Source: Brettanomyces bruxellensis | Lineage: Eukaryota; Ascomycota; Pichiomycetes; Pichiales; Pichiaceae | Direction: 5' to 3' | DNA: 64,000 nt | NCBI RefSeq assembly: GCF_011074885.1 | Contig: NC_054685.1 | Span: forward strand, 1 to 64,000 | In this document: piece by piece, positions 1 to 10,885 of the stretch | How positions within the stretch are numbered: position 1 is the first letter of the stretch | How the letters are laid out: each line of letters begins with the position of its first letter | Made by a program: the position numbers and the translations under genes | Notes under the pieces: model-generated | Told to the model about the DNA's origin: nothing | The model's input: the letters and a program-made list of their open reading frames with translations, nothing else | Database searches by the model: none

Positions 1-255
1 ACCTTGGCTCCCAATGTTTATGCAGTACTGGCTTTAATATTTTATGAGGGTCTACTAGGTGGTACATCGTACGTTAATACATATAGATCGCTAACTGAGC
101 ATACAGAACCAACAGAAAGAGAGTTTGCGATTGGATGCGTTGGAATGAGTGATAGTGCAGGAGTTTTAACAGCAGCACTTATCTCAATGCTGCTTGAACC
201 ATCCCTCTGTCATTATCAAGCTAAAAATGGGAGACCATGGTGTCAAATGACTTGA
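1..255 (+). CDS. BTN1: Battenin (CLN3/Btn1) homologue, 3' end only
   Basis: The reading frame is open from base 1 and ends at a TGA at 253-255, so only about 84 C-terminal residues are visible; the start lies upstream of the window. The visible part has a hydrophobic stretch (VLALIFYEGLLGG), then YVNTYRSL, then a second membrane-like stretch ending LISMLLEPSLC. The block around GLLGGTSYVNT and the REFAIG...SDS segment match my knowledge of the last membrane segments of CLN3/Btn1. These are vacuolar or lysosomal multi-pass membrane proteins linked to vacuolar pH and arginine homeostasis. Codon 2 is TTG and is not a start. Identity rests on a short tail, so confidence is moderate. Confidence 0.75.
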   Translation, partial: TLAPNVYAVLALIFYEGLLGGTSYVNTYRSLTEHTEPTEREFAIGCVGMSDSAGVLTAALISMLLEPSLCHYQAKNGRPWCQMT

Positions 256-374
256 CACTTTCATATCTATATTTGTGCGCGTACTAGAATCTTTACATAA
301 CATGATACATTCCTTTCAACTGTGACGTATTATTTTTTATCTTGACGTATTTTATTCATTTTGATATGCTCTTT

Positions 375-2879
375 CTAATCTTGATCGTCATCATTTTCAC
401 TTGTGTCTTGCTCATTTCTCGTAGACGATCTATGCATTAAACATCTTTCTCTCATTTGCTGCATGAGATTCTCTATAATCTTCTGGTTTGTGTCATGCGT
501 CTGTACCCCATTAAGTATGGTGAAACATCTAAGTAAATCAGTGCCTTGCAAGTAATTTGAATCCGTGCTATTTTCATTTGCTTTCTCATCGTCATTCGGA
601 CTTGTAGACTTGTCCGCATTCACTATGGCGGTGTTGTCGGATTTGTCCGCGTCTTCAAAATTATCAACGATTCTAGTTTCCCGAAAGTTAACATTTGATA
701 CCATTGCACCAATGACACCATCATGCTCTCGTTTTCTTTCATTTTCCGTTTCCACTTGTCTATTGACCTGGTATAAAGGAATAATCACCTGATCCCTGAA
801 AGCCGCAAGAATCAGGTCCGACATAACTACGTCATTATCTGAAATCGTCTGATCTGATCCATTGTTATAGCCACCCAGTGCGGATGCTTTTGCTTCGTTT
901 TTGTTGATTGGCAAAAATACTCCTTGAAGATAAAAGTATATTTTTCTGTAGAACAAATTCCAAAGCAGTAAACAACTTTTCTCAAAGTTATCATCTGATA
1001 GATATGAAGAGAAACTCATATCGGCGGTGTTTGTGAATGATCGACTATTGTTTGTGCATTCGGATCCTGGCAGGGATCGTATCTTCATGATTTTATCATT
1101 TTGATCGTAGTAAAGTAAGGATAGTGTTGTTGTCATACCAACCTTAAGAAATTCTTGAACCTCCTCGTAAATCCGTCTACTTCCATTTACACAATTTGTA
1201 TTTAATACATCATTAGTCTCAGCGGGAGATGATGTATTACTCGGAAAACCAAATGTTGGTGACGGCGCAGTAATAGGAGTATAAGGAGAGGAGCTTAAGC
1301 GATTATTATATGAATCCATACTCATTGCCGTACTTTGAACAGATGCTTCATTATGATTCCATTGCATGGCATTATTTGAGCTTTCGATATTTCCGGGAGA
1401 GCGCAACTTCTGATAAAGGTAAACTAGTTTGTTGATCTTCTCCATTGGAGCCTTTAGCCTATCTCCTTTGAATAAAGGGTTAACTAAAGAACAAAAAATT
1501 GCCCAAGACTCGTCTGCAACGTTTTCTCTGTCAATGCTAAATGCATCATAGTCTTCCGAATTCATATTTTTCCTAGAAGCATCGGCAGTACCCAATTCTT
1601 CTAACTCCTTTAGAACAGATTGAAGATCATTTGTGGAAAATGTATTATTTGCCGCCGACGGACGAAAAGAGTATCTTGTTTCAGCTTGTCCTCTACGAGT
1701 TACCTTCGAATTGGAATTTGAAGATGACTTTAACGAATCTTTACGTGACCTAAGTAGGTACATGTGCGAATGCGCCTTCATCCAGTTCTTTGCTGGTTGT
1801 GTGGCGGCTTGAACTTTTCCTGGTAGTGTGTCGGATGAGCCATTGTTTAATCTATAAGCCGCTATTCGTTCGACTTCTTTGGAGGTTCTAGCAAGCGGTG
1901 ATTTCGTATCCTTTGAAACGGATGGAAGAAGCGATGTTTGAATGGATAAATTGTCGTGACCCTTCAAGTTTTGGACATTCAGCAGTGTTGCCGTGTCAGA
2001 ATAGTTCTTCTCTCCTAAAGTTGCAGATGAGTTATTCGATTTAATATTGAAAATGGAACCTTTGTTGGAATCCATTGTGGATTGTCGATGAAATCTACTG
2101 GCAGTCCTTGTCAACAAGTTGCCAAATCGAGTGGTAGATGATGAGGTTTTAAGACCAGGAAGCTTCTTTATTGGCTGTTGTCTTACCAATGATGATGAGG
2201 AATTGGCGAACGGCTCAACTACTGTACTGCTATAACTTGTACTGCCAGAACTTTTATCCTCATTTGATCTATTTGCGGAAAGAGAGCCAATATCATCTTT
2301 GATATGAAGAGCATTTTGTGTTTTGCTTCGAAGTCTCCCATACAAAGTACCACGATGCTGCTTTGAAATGGCGTTTGATTGAGCGGTTCCTTGTTTCTGG
2401 GATATACCAGATAAAGATAAACGATGTCTTTGAAACGAAGACGGGGGCTCAGTTGGTAATCCTCGAATATTGTTGAATTCCACATTATTTATGCTTGGTG
2501 CTGGTAGACTGACACGATCGGAAGCATCAGGCGGCACATCAATTGTCAATGGGGGAGGCTTTCTTCCTCTTCTCTGGATATGATCAAATTTTAAAGTCTC
2601 AGGCACCATCGTACCGCTTGATTCCTCAGCAGTTGAATTAATATATGAGCGAGAACTCTCTACTGTATCTCTGGAATCGTTGAATGCTGAAGAAGTGCTT
2701 AGATGCCGTATTGAAGCTTTTGAAGTGTTGGATGAACGCCGTGAAGAAATAACGTGCGGCAAATGAAATATTCCTGATACTCTTCTGAAATGCTCATGAT
2801 GATGTTGATGATGAGGGAGACGTTGTGTGGTGGACATAAATGAAGGCGGGGAGCTATTTGCCGAAGAATTGATTGCCAT
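375..2879 (-). CDS. BIT61: TORC2 subunit, Bit61/HbrB-like
   Basis: An 834-residue protein with an ATG start at 2879. The first ~450 residues are low-complexity, rich in Ser, Asn and Thr. The conserved part begins near residue 453 (DESWAIFCSLVNPLFKG) and continues through EEVQEFLKVGMTTTLSLLYY and LLLWNLFYRKIYFYLQGVF to a final helix near residues 780-812. This block is the HbrB domain shared by yeast Bit61/Bit2 and metazoan PRR5 (Protor). These proteins are non-catalytic subunits of TOR complex 2, which acts at the plasma membrane on Ypk kinases, actin and sphingolipid synthesis. The protein is longer than S. cerevisiae Bit61, and the extra length is in the disordered N-terminal part. It is divergent from MON1 over a 512-bp spacer. 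Confidence 0.85.
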   Translation of the reverse strand: MAINSSANSSPPSFMSTTQRLPHHQHHHEHFRRVSGIFHLPHVISSRRSSNTSKASIRHLSTSSAFNDSRDTVESSRSYINSTAEESSGTMVPETLKFDHIQRRGRKPPPLTIDVPPDASDRVSLPAPSINNVEFNNIRGLPTEPPSSFQRHRLSLSGISQKQGTAQSNAISKQHRGTLYGRLRSKTQNALHIKDDIGSLSANRSNEDKSSGSTSYSSTVVEPFANSSSSLVRQQPIKKLPGLKTSSSTTRFGNLLTRTASRFHRQSTMDSNKGSIFNIKSNNSSATLGEKNYSDTATLLNVQNLKGHDNLSIQTSLLPSVSKDTKSPLARTSKEVERIAAYRLNNGSSDTLPGKVQAATQPAKNWMKAHSHMYLLRSRKDSLKSSSNSNSKVTRRGQAETRYSFRPSAANNTFSTNDLQSVLKELEELGTADASRKNMNSEDYDAFSIDRENVADESWAIFCSLVNPLFKGDRLKAPMEKINKLVYLYQKLRSPGNIESSNNAMQWNHNEASVQSTAMSMDSYNNRLSSSPYTPITAPSPTFGFPSNTSSPAETNDVLNTNCVNGSRRIYEEVQEFLKVGMTTTLSLLYYDQNDKIMKIRSLPGSECTNNSRSFTNTADMSFSSYLSDDNFEKSCLLLWNLFYRKIYFYLQGVFLPINKNEAKASALGGYNNGSDQTISDNDVVMSDLILAAFRDQVIIPLYQVNRQVETENERKREHDGVIGAMVSNVNFRETRIVDNFEDADKSDNTAIVNADKSTSPNDDEKANENSTDSNYLQGTDLLRCFTILNGVQTHDTNQKIIENLMQQMRERCLMHRSSTRNEQDTSENDDDQD

Positions 2880-3391
2880 TGCTCGAATATAAGGCGATAT
2901 GCCATATACAACGCTATTGATTATGAACAGAACCGCAAGATATAACCGTCTTGATAAAACACAAGCTCAATCCTGATAAAACCTTATTATGAAGGCACAA
3001 AAAACCACAGATTTTCTTCGAATACAGGAGATAGGTCCCTTAATTAAGTAAATTGACCGTATATGCGGAGATATACACATTATACTTAGTCGATTCATCA
3101 ACTATATATTATATTTTGGCACAAAGCAAAGCCAACTTTTGCGCGATTCCCGACTAAAAATACGGGGGTCTCAAAATTTCTCCATATACTAAGGCACCGC
3201 CAATTAGACTTAATAATAATCAATTCATCACTTTTCATGTGAATGGCTAAAACACATAGAAATAGGTCAATTGTTCAAAAGGTTATTTGCTTTAATCTAA
3301 TCAATTCTTTCAAGAGGTTTGATTAGGACATTAGAGCAATAGACGCTTTTTTGACATTCAACGTTGTTAGTTCATTCATTTCATATTCAAT
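2880..3391. promoter_or_regulatory. Divergent promoter region of BIT61 and MON1
   Basis: A 512-bp AT-rich spacer between two genes transcribed away from each other, so both promoters must lie here. I see no ORF of note, RNA gene or repeat. No transcription-factor site stands out clearly. Confidence 0.6.
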
Positions 3392-5464
3392 ATGCATCCA
3401 TCTCAGACTGATCCATATGACAACTTGTCCATTAGTGCAGTAAAGCAGAAGCATAAGCTCTCCAAGAAGGCTTCTAAAATGTTCATTACCGCTGAAAGCA
3501 TAATCCCTGACGGTCTATTGGATCGACAAGAACCAATTTCATCTTTAACCGCAGAGAATGTAGAAAATACAGAAACAGGTTTCATTTCAGAGCAACCATC
3601 TTTATACGAAGAATCTATTGAACCGGATAACCAACAGATTAAGAAGATAAAATCAACCGGGGTGTTAAATACTGAAACTGGAGGACCAAGACTGGAGATT
3701 AACAAAGGTGATAATCAAACGTCTCACCACAAACAAAATATAAGCACAGATGAGCCAACTGTGACTTGGTCAAATACGGGAAGTCATTCATCAAGCATTA
3801 ATATTACAAATAGCAATGGTGCATTTGTCGACTCGCCAAGTTTTCTTTCCCCATACATTAACGATACACAAAATCATACATCTAGTGGGTCTTTAGAGCA
3901 ATCTTCAATACTGGATAGGTTGTCATTGGTAGAGTCTGTTACGCACACACCTTCATCCTGTGCATCTATGGCACCATTCACAAATTTTGGTTTTACACCT
4001 GATTTCTCTGATCACAAAGCGACCGAAAGGGTGTTCTTTTCCAAAAAAAAGCATTTCTTTATCCTCTCTTCCGCTGGAAAACCGATTTATTCGATGAATG
4101 GCTGCGATGACATTGTTACAGTCTATGCTGGCATTATACAAACAATAGTTTCATTTTTTCAGTATCATCCTGACGGTAGTTCTCAACATATTCATTCCGT
4201 CACGGCCAAAGACGGCATTGGTAAAACGGTGAAATTAGTATTTGCAGATCGATCTCCAATTTTATTGATGACCTCATCATCGACTGGGGAGTCAGATGCT
4301 CAATTGGCTCAGCAACTTGATATAATATACAGCTTTCTTATTGCAACACTCAGCAAACCTCATATTGAGAAGGTCTATGAGAAAAGGGACAACTTTGATT
4401 TGAGGAGCATTTTGGGAAAAGCTGATATTTCATGCTTGGACGCCATTTGTAACGATTTAACAAATTTTGGGAATCCTGGTGCCATTGTTGGTGGTCTTGA
4501 ATGTCTTAATATCAGGCATAAAACCAGAAAGAAGTTGGATGGCATTTTTCTGAAGCATAGGTCTGAAAACTTGCTATATGGGTTGCTAGTGGCACCAAAT
4601 GGAAGATTGGTCAGTGTGCTTAGGCCAAGACTACACACTCTTCATTCATTGGATCTTATGTTGCTATTCTCGATGATCTACAACACCAATACTTTCAAGT
4701 CAACTGTTGAAGAAGGTACCGACCATCCCAGCGGTACTATGCCTTTAGCGACAAATGAGGACTTTTGGGTCCCGATATGTCTGCCAAAATTTAATCCTAA
4801 CGGATTTCTCTACGCTTTCATTCAACTCGTAGAGATGAAAGATGAGCTATTGCTAAAATTGCACGATCTAAACACCGATGTACTTGGAAATCAATATTCA
4901 TATGCCAATAACAACTTAGGTAAGGGAACACAGCTGGCTGTTATTCTAATCAGTGTCTTCAAAGACACATTTTTTGAGATGAGAAAAGCTTCCCATGCCA
5001 TAGTCCAGGATATTAAACTCAATAGAACTATATTCAGAGAGTTGTATAAATCTGTGGTCGGAACACAGGGGTCGGATGGTACCACTGGTTTCCCAAATGG
5101 TCGAGTTTCACCAATTGAAATACCTGCTCCATTAATCAAGCATTTTATATTTAAAAGCAGGCGCTATACACAATTTGTATCTTCTAATTTACAAGGCAGC
5201 AAGGTTGAGATGAGAACGCAGGATGACATTAAAGTCAAAGGTCAGATCATGGAGTTATATTCACATCTGAGATCAAGGCAAATGCAGAATGTCTCCATTA
5301 AGGCTACCGGAAACCAGGTTGAGGGAATTGGTAACACGTTAAGCACAAGTCAAAAGGAGAAATACGTGGATATTATTGAATGGAGTGTTAATGGTGACTT
5401 GGTAACCGGAGTTTTAATATCATCGCCATCCTATGATCTATATGCCATAAGTAATGGGGTGTGA
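3392..5464 (+). CDS. MON1: Vacuolar fusion protein Mon1 (Rab7 GEF subunit)
   Basis: A 690-residue protein with an ATG start. The first ~210 residues are polar and poorly structured. The first longin-type domain starts near residue 216 with the family signature KKHFFILSSAGKPIYS. Further conserved segments follow (LLYGLLVAPNGRLVSVLRP near residue 393, DFWVPICLPKFNPNGFLYAF further on). Mon1 pairs with Ccz1 to form the guanine-nucleotide exchange factor for the Rab7 GTPase Ypt7. It is needed for endosome-vacuole and autophagosome-vacuole fusion. Its role complements ATG1 and ATG37 elsewhere in the window, although they are not adjacent. It is convergent with the IZH gene downstream. Confidence 0.93.
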   Translation: MHPSQTDPYDNLSISAVKQKHKLSKKASKMFITAESIIPDGLLDRQEPISSLTAENVENTETGFISEQPSLYEESIEPDNQQIKKIKSTGVLNTETGGPRLEINKGDNQTSHHKQNISTDEPTVTWSNTGSHSSSINITNSNGAFVDSPSFLSPYINDTQNHTSSGSLEQSSILDRLSLVESVTHTPSSCASMAPFTNFGFTPDFSDHKATERVFFSKKKHFFILSSAGKPIYSMNGCDDIVTVYAGIIQTIVSFFQYHPDGSSQHIHSVTAKDGIGKTVKLVFADRSPILLMTSSSTGESDAQLAQQLDIIYSFLIATLSKPHIEKVYEKRDNFDLRSILGKADISCLDAICNDLTNFGNPGAIVGGLECLNIRHKTRKKLDGIFLKHRSENLLYGLLVAPNGRLVSVLRPRLHTLHSLDLMLLFSMIYNTNTFKSTVEEGTDHPSGTMPLATNEDFWVPICLPKFNPNGFLYAFIQLVEMKDELLLKLHDLNTDVLGNQYSYANNNLGKGTQLAVILISVFKDTFFEMRKASHAIVQDIKLNRTIFRELYKSVVGTQGSDGTTGFPNGRVSPIEIPAPLIKHFIFKSRRYTQFVSSNLQGSKVEMRTQDDIKVKGQIMELYSHLRSRQMQNVSIKATGNQVEGIGNTLSTSQKEKYVDIIEWSVNGDLVTGVLISSPSYDLYAISNGV

Positions 5465-5719
5465 TTAATAGGGCCAGTCTTTTGAAGTCCTGCAAAAGGA
5501 TTGTTAGATGGTGTTTAGATAATTCAGACAGGTTGCTTATAAAAACAGGGGCAACATTTTAACCACTAATGTTAACTTTTCTAATATTCAGTCATTAAAT
5601 ATAAAATTCATAAAATAACCCAACGACATCGCAGAAACTTGCTCACCATTATAGCGTAAACCAATGAACAAGAAGGACAAAAGAAATATAGAAAAGGAAA
5701 ATGTGTACCTAAACAACGA

Positions 5720-6721
5720 TCATGGCATGAGAGTAGTGTGTGCCGTTATGTAACTCTCGACCAGCCCTCTAAAATGTGAGAAAGCACTTAAAACAACAAA
5801 AACGTGAAAGATCTGATGCGAATGTCCCCATATATCGAATTTTCCTGGTCTAAATCTTTCCGGAATTCTCAATGCATACAACACTGCACCTGTGATATAT
5901 CCAACGCCTTCACCCACAACATACCAGAAGCCACAGCGGTGAACAGACGCCTCAAAGCCATATCTATATATTCCATAACCAATTGGCAAAAGTGCAGATA
6001 AACCGAAAGCGATAAACATAAGGGCTCTGAAAGGTCTCCATTCGTTAGACTTAAATTCTGGCCTCAAACTGGTGATTAGACAAGACACACCGAAAAGGAA
6101 GGTAATAGCCAGAAATATGAATCTTGGAATAGGAGAATCAATATATCCATAATATATTATACCAATCATTGATGTAATGACAAGAACCACGATGCCCGCA
6201 TAATCAATACTATTACCCATATTAGCCACTTTAAGCGAATGAACCTTGATTGTATGGAAAACTGCCGAGCACGAAAGGCATGTCATGAACCCAAAAAAGA
6301 AAAGTCCGAAAATCAACTTGTCGGTACCATTTGTGTTTTCAAACTTTGGAATCGAGACAATTGCAGATGGTATAAAGCCTATGAAATTGTCATTGTTAAC
6401 TCTTCTAAAAGGACGTAAAAGAAAAAGGACAACCGGCATTAAAGTTCCAGGGACCAGATGTGTGTAGACATTGACCCATTCATTATTGAGATAGAAAAGT
6501 GACTTAAAGCATCTTCTGAAACTGTTTGTTTCTCTAACATATCCGCCCAGGATGAAATCGTTATCTCGCTGCCATAATGGCACCTCATCAATTGTGCATA
6601 ATCCATGTGAATCGTAACTTTTATGCCTTATTAATGGTGTACGAGACATTTTGGAACGAGATTTGATGATAGAATATGGACGGTCTTCACTCACAGATGT
6701 AGACTGGGTTGCTGAATTCAT
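5720..6721 (-). CDS. PAQR/adiponectin-receptor-like membrane protein (Izh family)
   Basis: I start the protein at the ATG at 6721 (333 residues), because the only in-frame codon upstream that could serve is a TTG. The sequence shows the Izh/AdipoR signature LFYLNNEWVNVYTHLVPG followed by about seven hydrophobic segments. The zinc-ligand histidines of the family are present: one in SCSAVFHT and a pair in the last helix region (HSHQIFHVFVVLSAFSHF). Fungal Izh proteins affect zinc and sterol homeostasis and have been proposed to act as progestin or osmotin receptors or as ceramidases. Which of the yeast paralogues (IZH1-4) this corresponds to cannot be settled from the sequence alone. It is divergent from GTS1. 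Confidence 0.9.
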   Translation of the reverse strand: MNSATQSTSVSEDRPYSIIKSRSKMSRTPLIRHKSYDSHGLCTIDEVPLWQRDNDFILGGYVRETNSFRRCFKSLFYLNNEWVNVYTHLVPGTLMPVVLFLLRPFRRVNNDNFIGFIPSAIVSIPKFENTNGTDKLIFGLFFFGFMTCLSCSAVFHTIKVHSLKVANMGNSIDYAGIVVLVITSMIGIIYYGYIDSPIPRFIFLAITFLFGVSCLITSLRPEFKSNEWRPFRALMFIAFGLSALLPIGYGIYRYGFEASVHRCGFWYVVGEGVGYITGAVLYALRIPERFRPGKFDIWGHSHQIFHVFVVLSAFSHFRGLVESYITAHTTLMP

Positions 6722-7586
6722 TCTTAACAAATGATATTCTCTTTCCTGGGATGAATGGAAGGTTTATGCAGTGATTATCAATCGCTAACTCATCGATTAA
6801 TCTTAGGACTTTTCAAAATACATGATATGGTGCGGTGAACATCTATTTTATAGAAGGAACGAAGATTCGTTTTGTTAAGCAGGATTCTAAAATGTTCCGG
6901 AACGGTAAATAAAATGTTGGGTAGGAGAAATTTGGATATATTTTGAAGCGCAACAGTCGTATACCTGCGGGCTAAAATTTCGCCGATAAGATTTCGGCCT
7001 AACAGGACTTGGGCCCTCTCCTAACTAAAAGCTGCCATTTTTTTTAGACTGTTACGGGATAATGCGGGCAAGTATTTAAGGATGACACCATATCAAACAA
7101 AGGAGCTTCGGTGATAGATAATATCCAAAAGCATTCACAGCTTATTCCACCGGACTATGGATAAAACATTAAGGTAAATAAAATTGTAATTACTCCGAGT
7201 TTGAAGATAATACAGTTCGTGATGTAAAATATTTTACAATTACATCAATATTTGAAGACATTTTGCTGATAGTGATGTATTCATTCCTTTATTTTCAGGG
7301 TCAAGCTAAGCGTGAGATGAGAGCATATACTTCTCACCGAGATATTATATTCTAAATTTATTTTTATTTTTTTTTACCTTGGTATATTTTTTATTTTTTT
7401 GCGTGTCTCGTTCGCTACGATCTTGATGAAAATCCGGTTTTCGATAGGCCAGTCGATAAACAATATTGTACAGAAGCAGAATGAAAATTTAAAAATCTTG
7501 ATACGGAACTGCAACAAGCCACTGATACTAGATAAATACTCTTGCTTTCAGGTGTAACACGATTTCTTGTCAAAAAAAGTACAAAA
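6722..7586. promoter_or_regulatory. Divergent promoter region of IZH-like gene and GTS1
   Basis: An 865-bp AT-rich spacer with no supported ORF. The last part (about 7521-7551) reads like a splice acceptor region: a TACTAGA-like element, a pyrimidine-rich stretch, then TTTCAG. A GTAAAT near 7174 could be the donor of a 5'-UTR intron, but the support is weak. Confidence 0.5.
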
Positions 7587-8960
7587 ATGAAGTCAAGACA
7601 AGAAAAAGTGTTGCTAAGTCTCCTTAATGCACCGGGAAACCGTAATCAGTGCTGTGAGTGTTCATCCTCATACCCTACGTGGGCTTCGTGCAATTTGGGT
7701 ATATTTCTTTGTGGAAAATGCGCATCTGCCCATCGTGCATTGGGAGAGGATGTCTCAGTTGTTAAATCGTTGAGTTTGGATACCTGGACTTCGGAAGAGC
7801 TCGATTTCATGGAGAGAATGGGTAATGACAGAAATCACCGTGTGTGGAATGCAAGACGGATTCCATTCCCGTTCAACGGAGAAGATAAGGATACAGTGAT
7901 CTCATATCTCAGAGATAAGTACGTTTTGGGGAAGTTTAGGAACACACCAATCTCTGAAGAAGACTACCATCTGGATGTTTTAAACTCAGGGGACTTTGAT
8001 AGGTCATATGGAGGAAGGAGAGATAGATTCAGAGATTACGAAGATAACGCCAGCTACACTTCTGGAAGTTCTGGAGGGTATGGCAGTCATAGAAGATCGT
8101 CCAGGTCAAGAAGTTATGCACGCTCGTATAGTTCGAGAAATGGAAGTAGTGCTTCATTGACCTTGCAGCACAGGCCTTCAACAGGTGAAGAAAGGAGAAA
8201 ATACGGAGATATGGCACGAAAGATGAAGTTTGACATGGGCTATGAGGATCTGGATCTTAACATAGAAGCTCTTAGTCGGACACACGGCAATTTAAGTCGT
8301 GCTGCAAGACTAGTTGAAAATGAGGGAAGTTCAAGTAGACGAGAGGACTCTGAAACGCCACCACCTTTGCCCCAAAGAAGGGATCAGGAAGGAAAGCATA
8401 GCGAAAGCAGCTCAAGCTTGGCAAAAAAGCAGAATGGAGAAACGTATGATTGGATTGATTCGAATCCGAGTACTTCTGCACAAGCTAGTACGCCAAGCAG
8501 TGCACCAAATAATAGCGGCGACAAGATATATCAGTATGTTGATCCAAATACAGGCATATACTACTACTTGGATAAAAATGGACAGCAGTATGTTGATCCA
8601 GCCCAAAGTCAGAGATTACAGATGCAACAGACAGCAGCTTATGGTGTTGCCGCCGGTGGTATGCCAACTTCAATGTTGGTAAATCCATCTGCTCCTACTG
8701 TTAATCCCGGAGCCAGTACTAGTTCTCTGACTTTGAATCAGTTGAAGCAACAGCAGCGGCAGCAGCAGCAGCAACAACAACAACAGCAATTCCCGCAGCA
8801 GACCGGAATGTTTACATATATGCCTACGAATGCAATGCCTCAATTCCAAACAGGAGTTGCCCCTATGCAATTTGCAAATGGTGTTCCTCAGTACCAGCAG
8901 CCTCAGCAGCCTCAACAGCAAGCGCAATTCCAGCAGCAGAATAAATTTACAGGTTTCTGA
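7587..8960 (+). CDS. GTS1: Arf GTPase-activating protein with UBA and polyQ regions (Gts1-like)
   Basis: The start is the ATG at 7587, giving 457 residues; the frame extends 15 codons further up but only from a TTG. The ArfGAP zinc finger is intact: Cys22-x2-Cys25-x16-Cys42-x2-Cys45 followed by Arg50, the expected catalytic arginine. A UBA-like segment sits near residues 203-250 (KYGDMARKMKFDMGYEDL...LSRAARLVEN). A glutamine run lies near residue 388, and the C-terminus is Gln/Pro-rich. This ArfGAP-UBA-polyQ order matches S. cerevisiae Gts1, linked to endocytosis, heat tolerance, flocculation and metabolic oscillation. The conserved WNARRIPFPFNGEDKD and YLRDKYVLGKFR blocks support the assignment. 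Confidence 0.9.
   Translation: MKSRQEKVLLSLLNAPGNRNQCCECSSSYPTWASCNLGIFLCGKCASAHRALGEDVSVVKSLSLDTWTSEELDFMERMGNDRNHRVWNARRIPFPFNGEDKDTVISYLRDKYVLGKFRNTPISEEDYHLDVLNSGDFDRSYGGRRDRFRDYEDNASYTSGSSGGYGSHRRSSRSRSYARSYSSRNGSSASLTLQHRPSTGEERRKYGDMARKMKFDMGYEDLDLNIEALSRTHGNLSRAARLVENEGSSSRREDSETPPPLPQRRDQEGKHSESSSSLAKKQNGETYDWIDSNPSTSAQASTPSSAPNNSGDKIYQYVDPNTGIYYYLDKNGQQYVDPAQSQRLQMQQTAAYGVAAGGMPTSMLVNPSAPTVNPGASTSSLTLNQLKQQQRQQQQQQQQQQFPQQTGMFTYMPTNAMPQFQTGVAPMQFANGVPQYQQPQQPQQQAQFQQQNKFTGF
8748..8789 (+). repeat. CAG/CAA polyglutamine tract in GTS1
   Basis: Fourteen codons of CAG/CAA interrupted once by CGG, encoding Q3-R-Q10. The mix of CAG and CAA suggests an old, selected tract and not a recent pure-repeat expansion. 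Further short Gln clusters follow up to the C-terminus. Confidence 0.9.
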
Positions 8961-10885
8961 GTGCTACTTATACTCAAAGGCGTTGGTTTACAAATTGATG
9001 CTCACAACTCACGATGTTGGTTTATTCAGATAAAATGGACAATAATTTGGTATTTTTACTTCTCACTGTAAGCGGTTGTAATCTACGATTTCTTTTCCTT
9101 GATTGTGATATTATCGGAAAAGATAAATTGACAAAAGGTATTGGAATCTATTAGAGATTGTAGGAATGACTTGATAATTGTTATATCGCTCTTTATTAGT
9201 ATCATCATAGTTTCTCGAACGATCCTCACTTATATGTAACTTGGACTATTCACTTTTCGGAATACAAGTAGACAGGACAAGCACTGAGTACAACATGAAG
9301 GGGAACACCTAAAAATAGCAATGTCTCAAGTCCAATATTTATTCCCATTATTTAAGCAGGCTGATACAGATTGTACATTAAAGGTTATGAACGAGATTTT
9401 TTTTNNTTCTTAGGAGTAGCCGCTAATCGTCTAAAAAATTTAGAAATATGGCAATCTGAGTAGTGCATTCTCTGTATCAGATTCACGGCAAGCTTACCGT
9501 TTTAAGCGGTATTCCGTTTGGATTGCCACCCCATGCACTATGAATAAATATATACTTGAATAATCATAACCATCTTCATAAAATATGTTTTATCCGCACT
9601 ATCACAGAGTTGTTATCAATTTTTGTTAGTATTATCTAGAGCCCAATACTTGCTTAATTTACTTTCAAATATATCGACGGTTATTATTTATTATAAGGGG
9701 TCAAAAGGCGCTCTCCAAATTTTTTATCAGTCTTTGTGTGGCTCCTTAATCTTCCCAATTTTGTACGCACATTTAGAAAGATAACATTTTATCTGGTACA
9801 CCCCTTCACTTTAAAATGTTGCTGTGTATTACAGAGAAGCCGCCTGTATTCCTTGTTTTGTATTTGTTCTGAATATCATGTAGTGCATTAGACTCCTTTA
9901 GCATTTGATAGCTTTCTCTACTATGTGTGAGCATGCACGATTGTCCGCGCCAGGTTACCTAATTGATCGGCATTCTCTCATATTCGTTATCAGTTAGTCA
10001 TTCATTTTTTTTTGTAGCTTTCAATTATATTTTTTGCACGCTAACTAAATCTAGCAGGACGCCATCCCTTTTCTTAATAATAAAAAATATTTTATCCCCT
10101 CTACTATGGCTCCAGATTTATTTATACTAAGCTCCCCCTCCCAACTTTACGTGCCATACCTTTACGACTCTTTTCCTTATCCCTTTCTAACATACTCTTG
10201 TTTCTCTTGTAGTAATTACTTTCTTCGATAACTACTAGTTGGTCCTTGCATGGTGTTACGCCATCTAAATGTTATTTCAAAAAGCATATAAATCATTCTC
10301 TCCGGCTAGCATACAGAAAATTACACGGTCGTTGTAATCTCATGGTTACACCTGATTATAAATTTGATCAGCACTAATATTCTCTTTCTGAGTCATAAAC
10401 TTTTACAATTTCTGTGACTCAGTTGAAACACACATATACTTATACGTGATTGTTTCTCTTACTCTTACAACATCTCCTTCCCGCTCCTTGGATTGTTAGA
10501 ACCGTGATAGTACCTGTCTCTGAATTTACTAGGGAAAATCACTGTGGTTACAGATTCTTTCCTCTTCATTACAAGCAAAGGAAAAGCATATTTAAATAGT
10601 GTCTGCTTGATTTACCTTCGTATCATCTGGTCGACAACACGTGAACTATCTATCTGGGCATCCCTCTTCTCTGTTTAGTCGCGCGCATTTCCTTTATATA
10701 TTTTATTTTTATTTTTTTTGAGATCGGTTCTTATCGCATAAAGGCAAATCAAGGCTGTGCTTACAAATATTTACTGGTCATCGGCTGGGAATCAGAGATA
10801 AAACTAAAGTTTCTCCCCACTATAACCATCAAGTGCATTCCAATTTTTTTCCAACGAAGATAAGTAATAGCTACAAACATCCACA
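8961..10885. promoter_or_regulatory. Long intergenic region upstream of ATG1, including a 2-base N gap
   Basis: A 1.9-kb stretch without a supported gene on either strand. It contains GTS1 3' sequence, two N bases at 9405-9406 (an assembly join or ambiguous bases, beside a T run), and the ATG1 promoter. A CACGTG E-box (Cbf1/Pho4-type) lies at 10638-10643, about 245 bp before the ATG1 start. I searched by eye for tRNA T-loop motifs and found none. Confidence 0.6.
10638..10643. promoter_or_regulatory. CACGTG E-box upstream of ATG1
   Basis: A perfect CACGTG palindrome 243 bases before the ATG1 start codon. This is the core site for the yeast bHLH factors Cbf1 and Pho4. A six-base match can occur by chance, so function is an inference. 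Confidence 0.35.

Noticed and set aside
7174..7551. Possible 5'-UTR intron before GTS1 (GTAAAT ... TACTAGA ... TTTCAG)
   Set aside because: The acceptor side looks good, but the donor is weak, and joining the short upstream ATG exon does not keep frame. The ATG at 7587 already gives the full family N-terminus.
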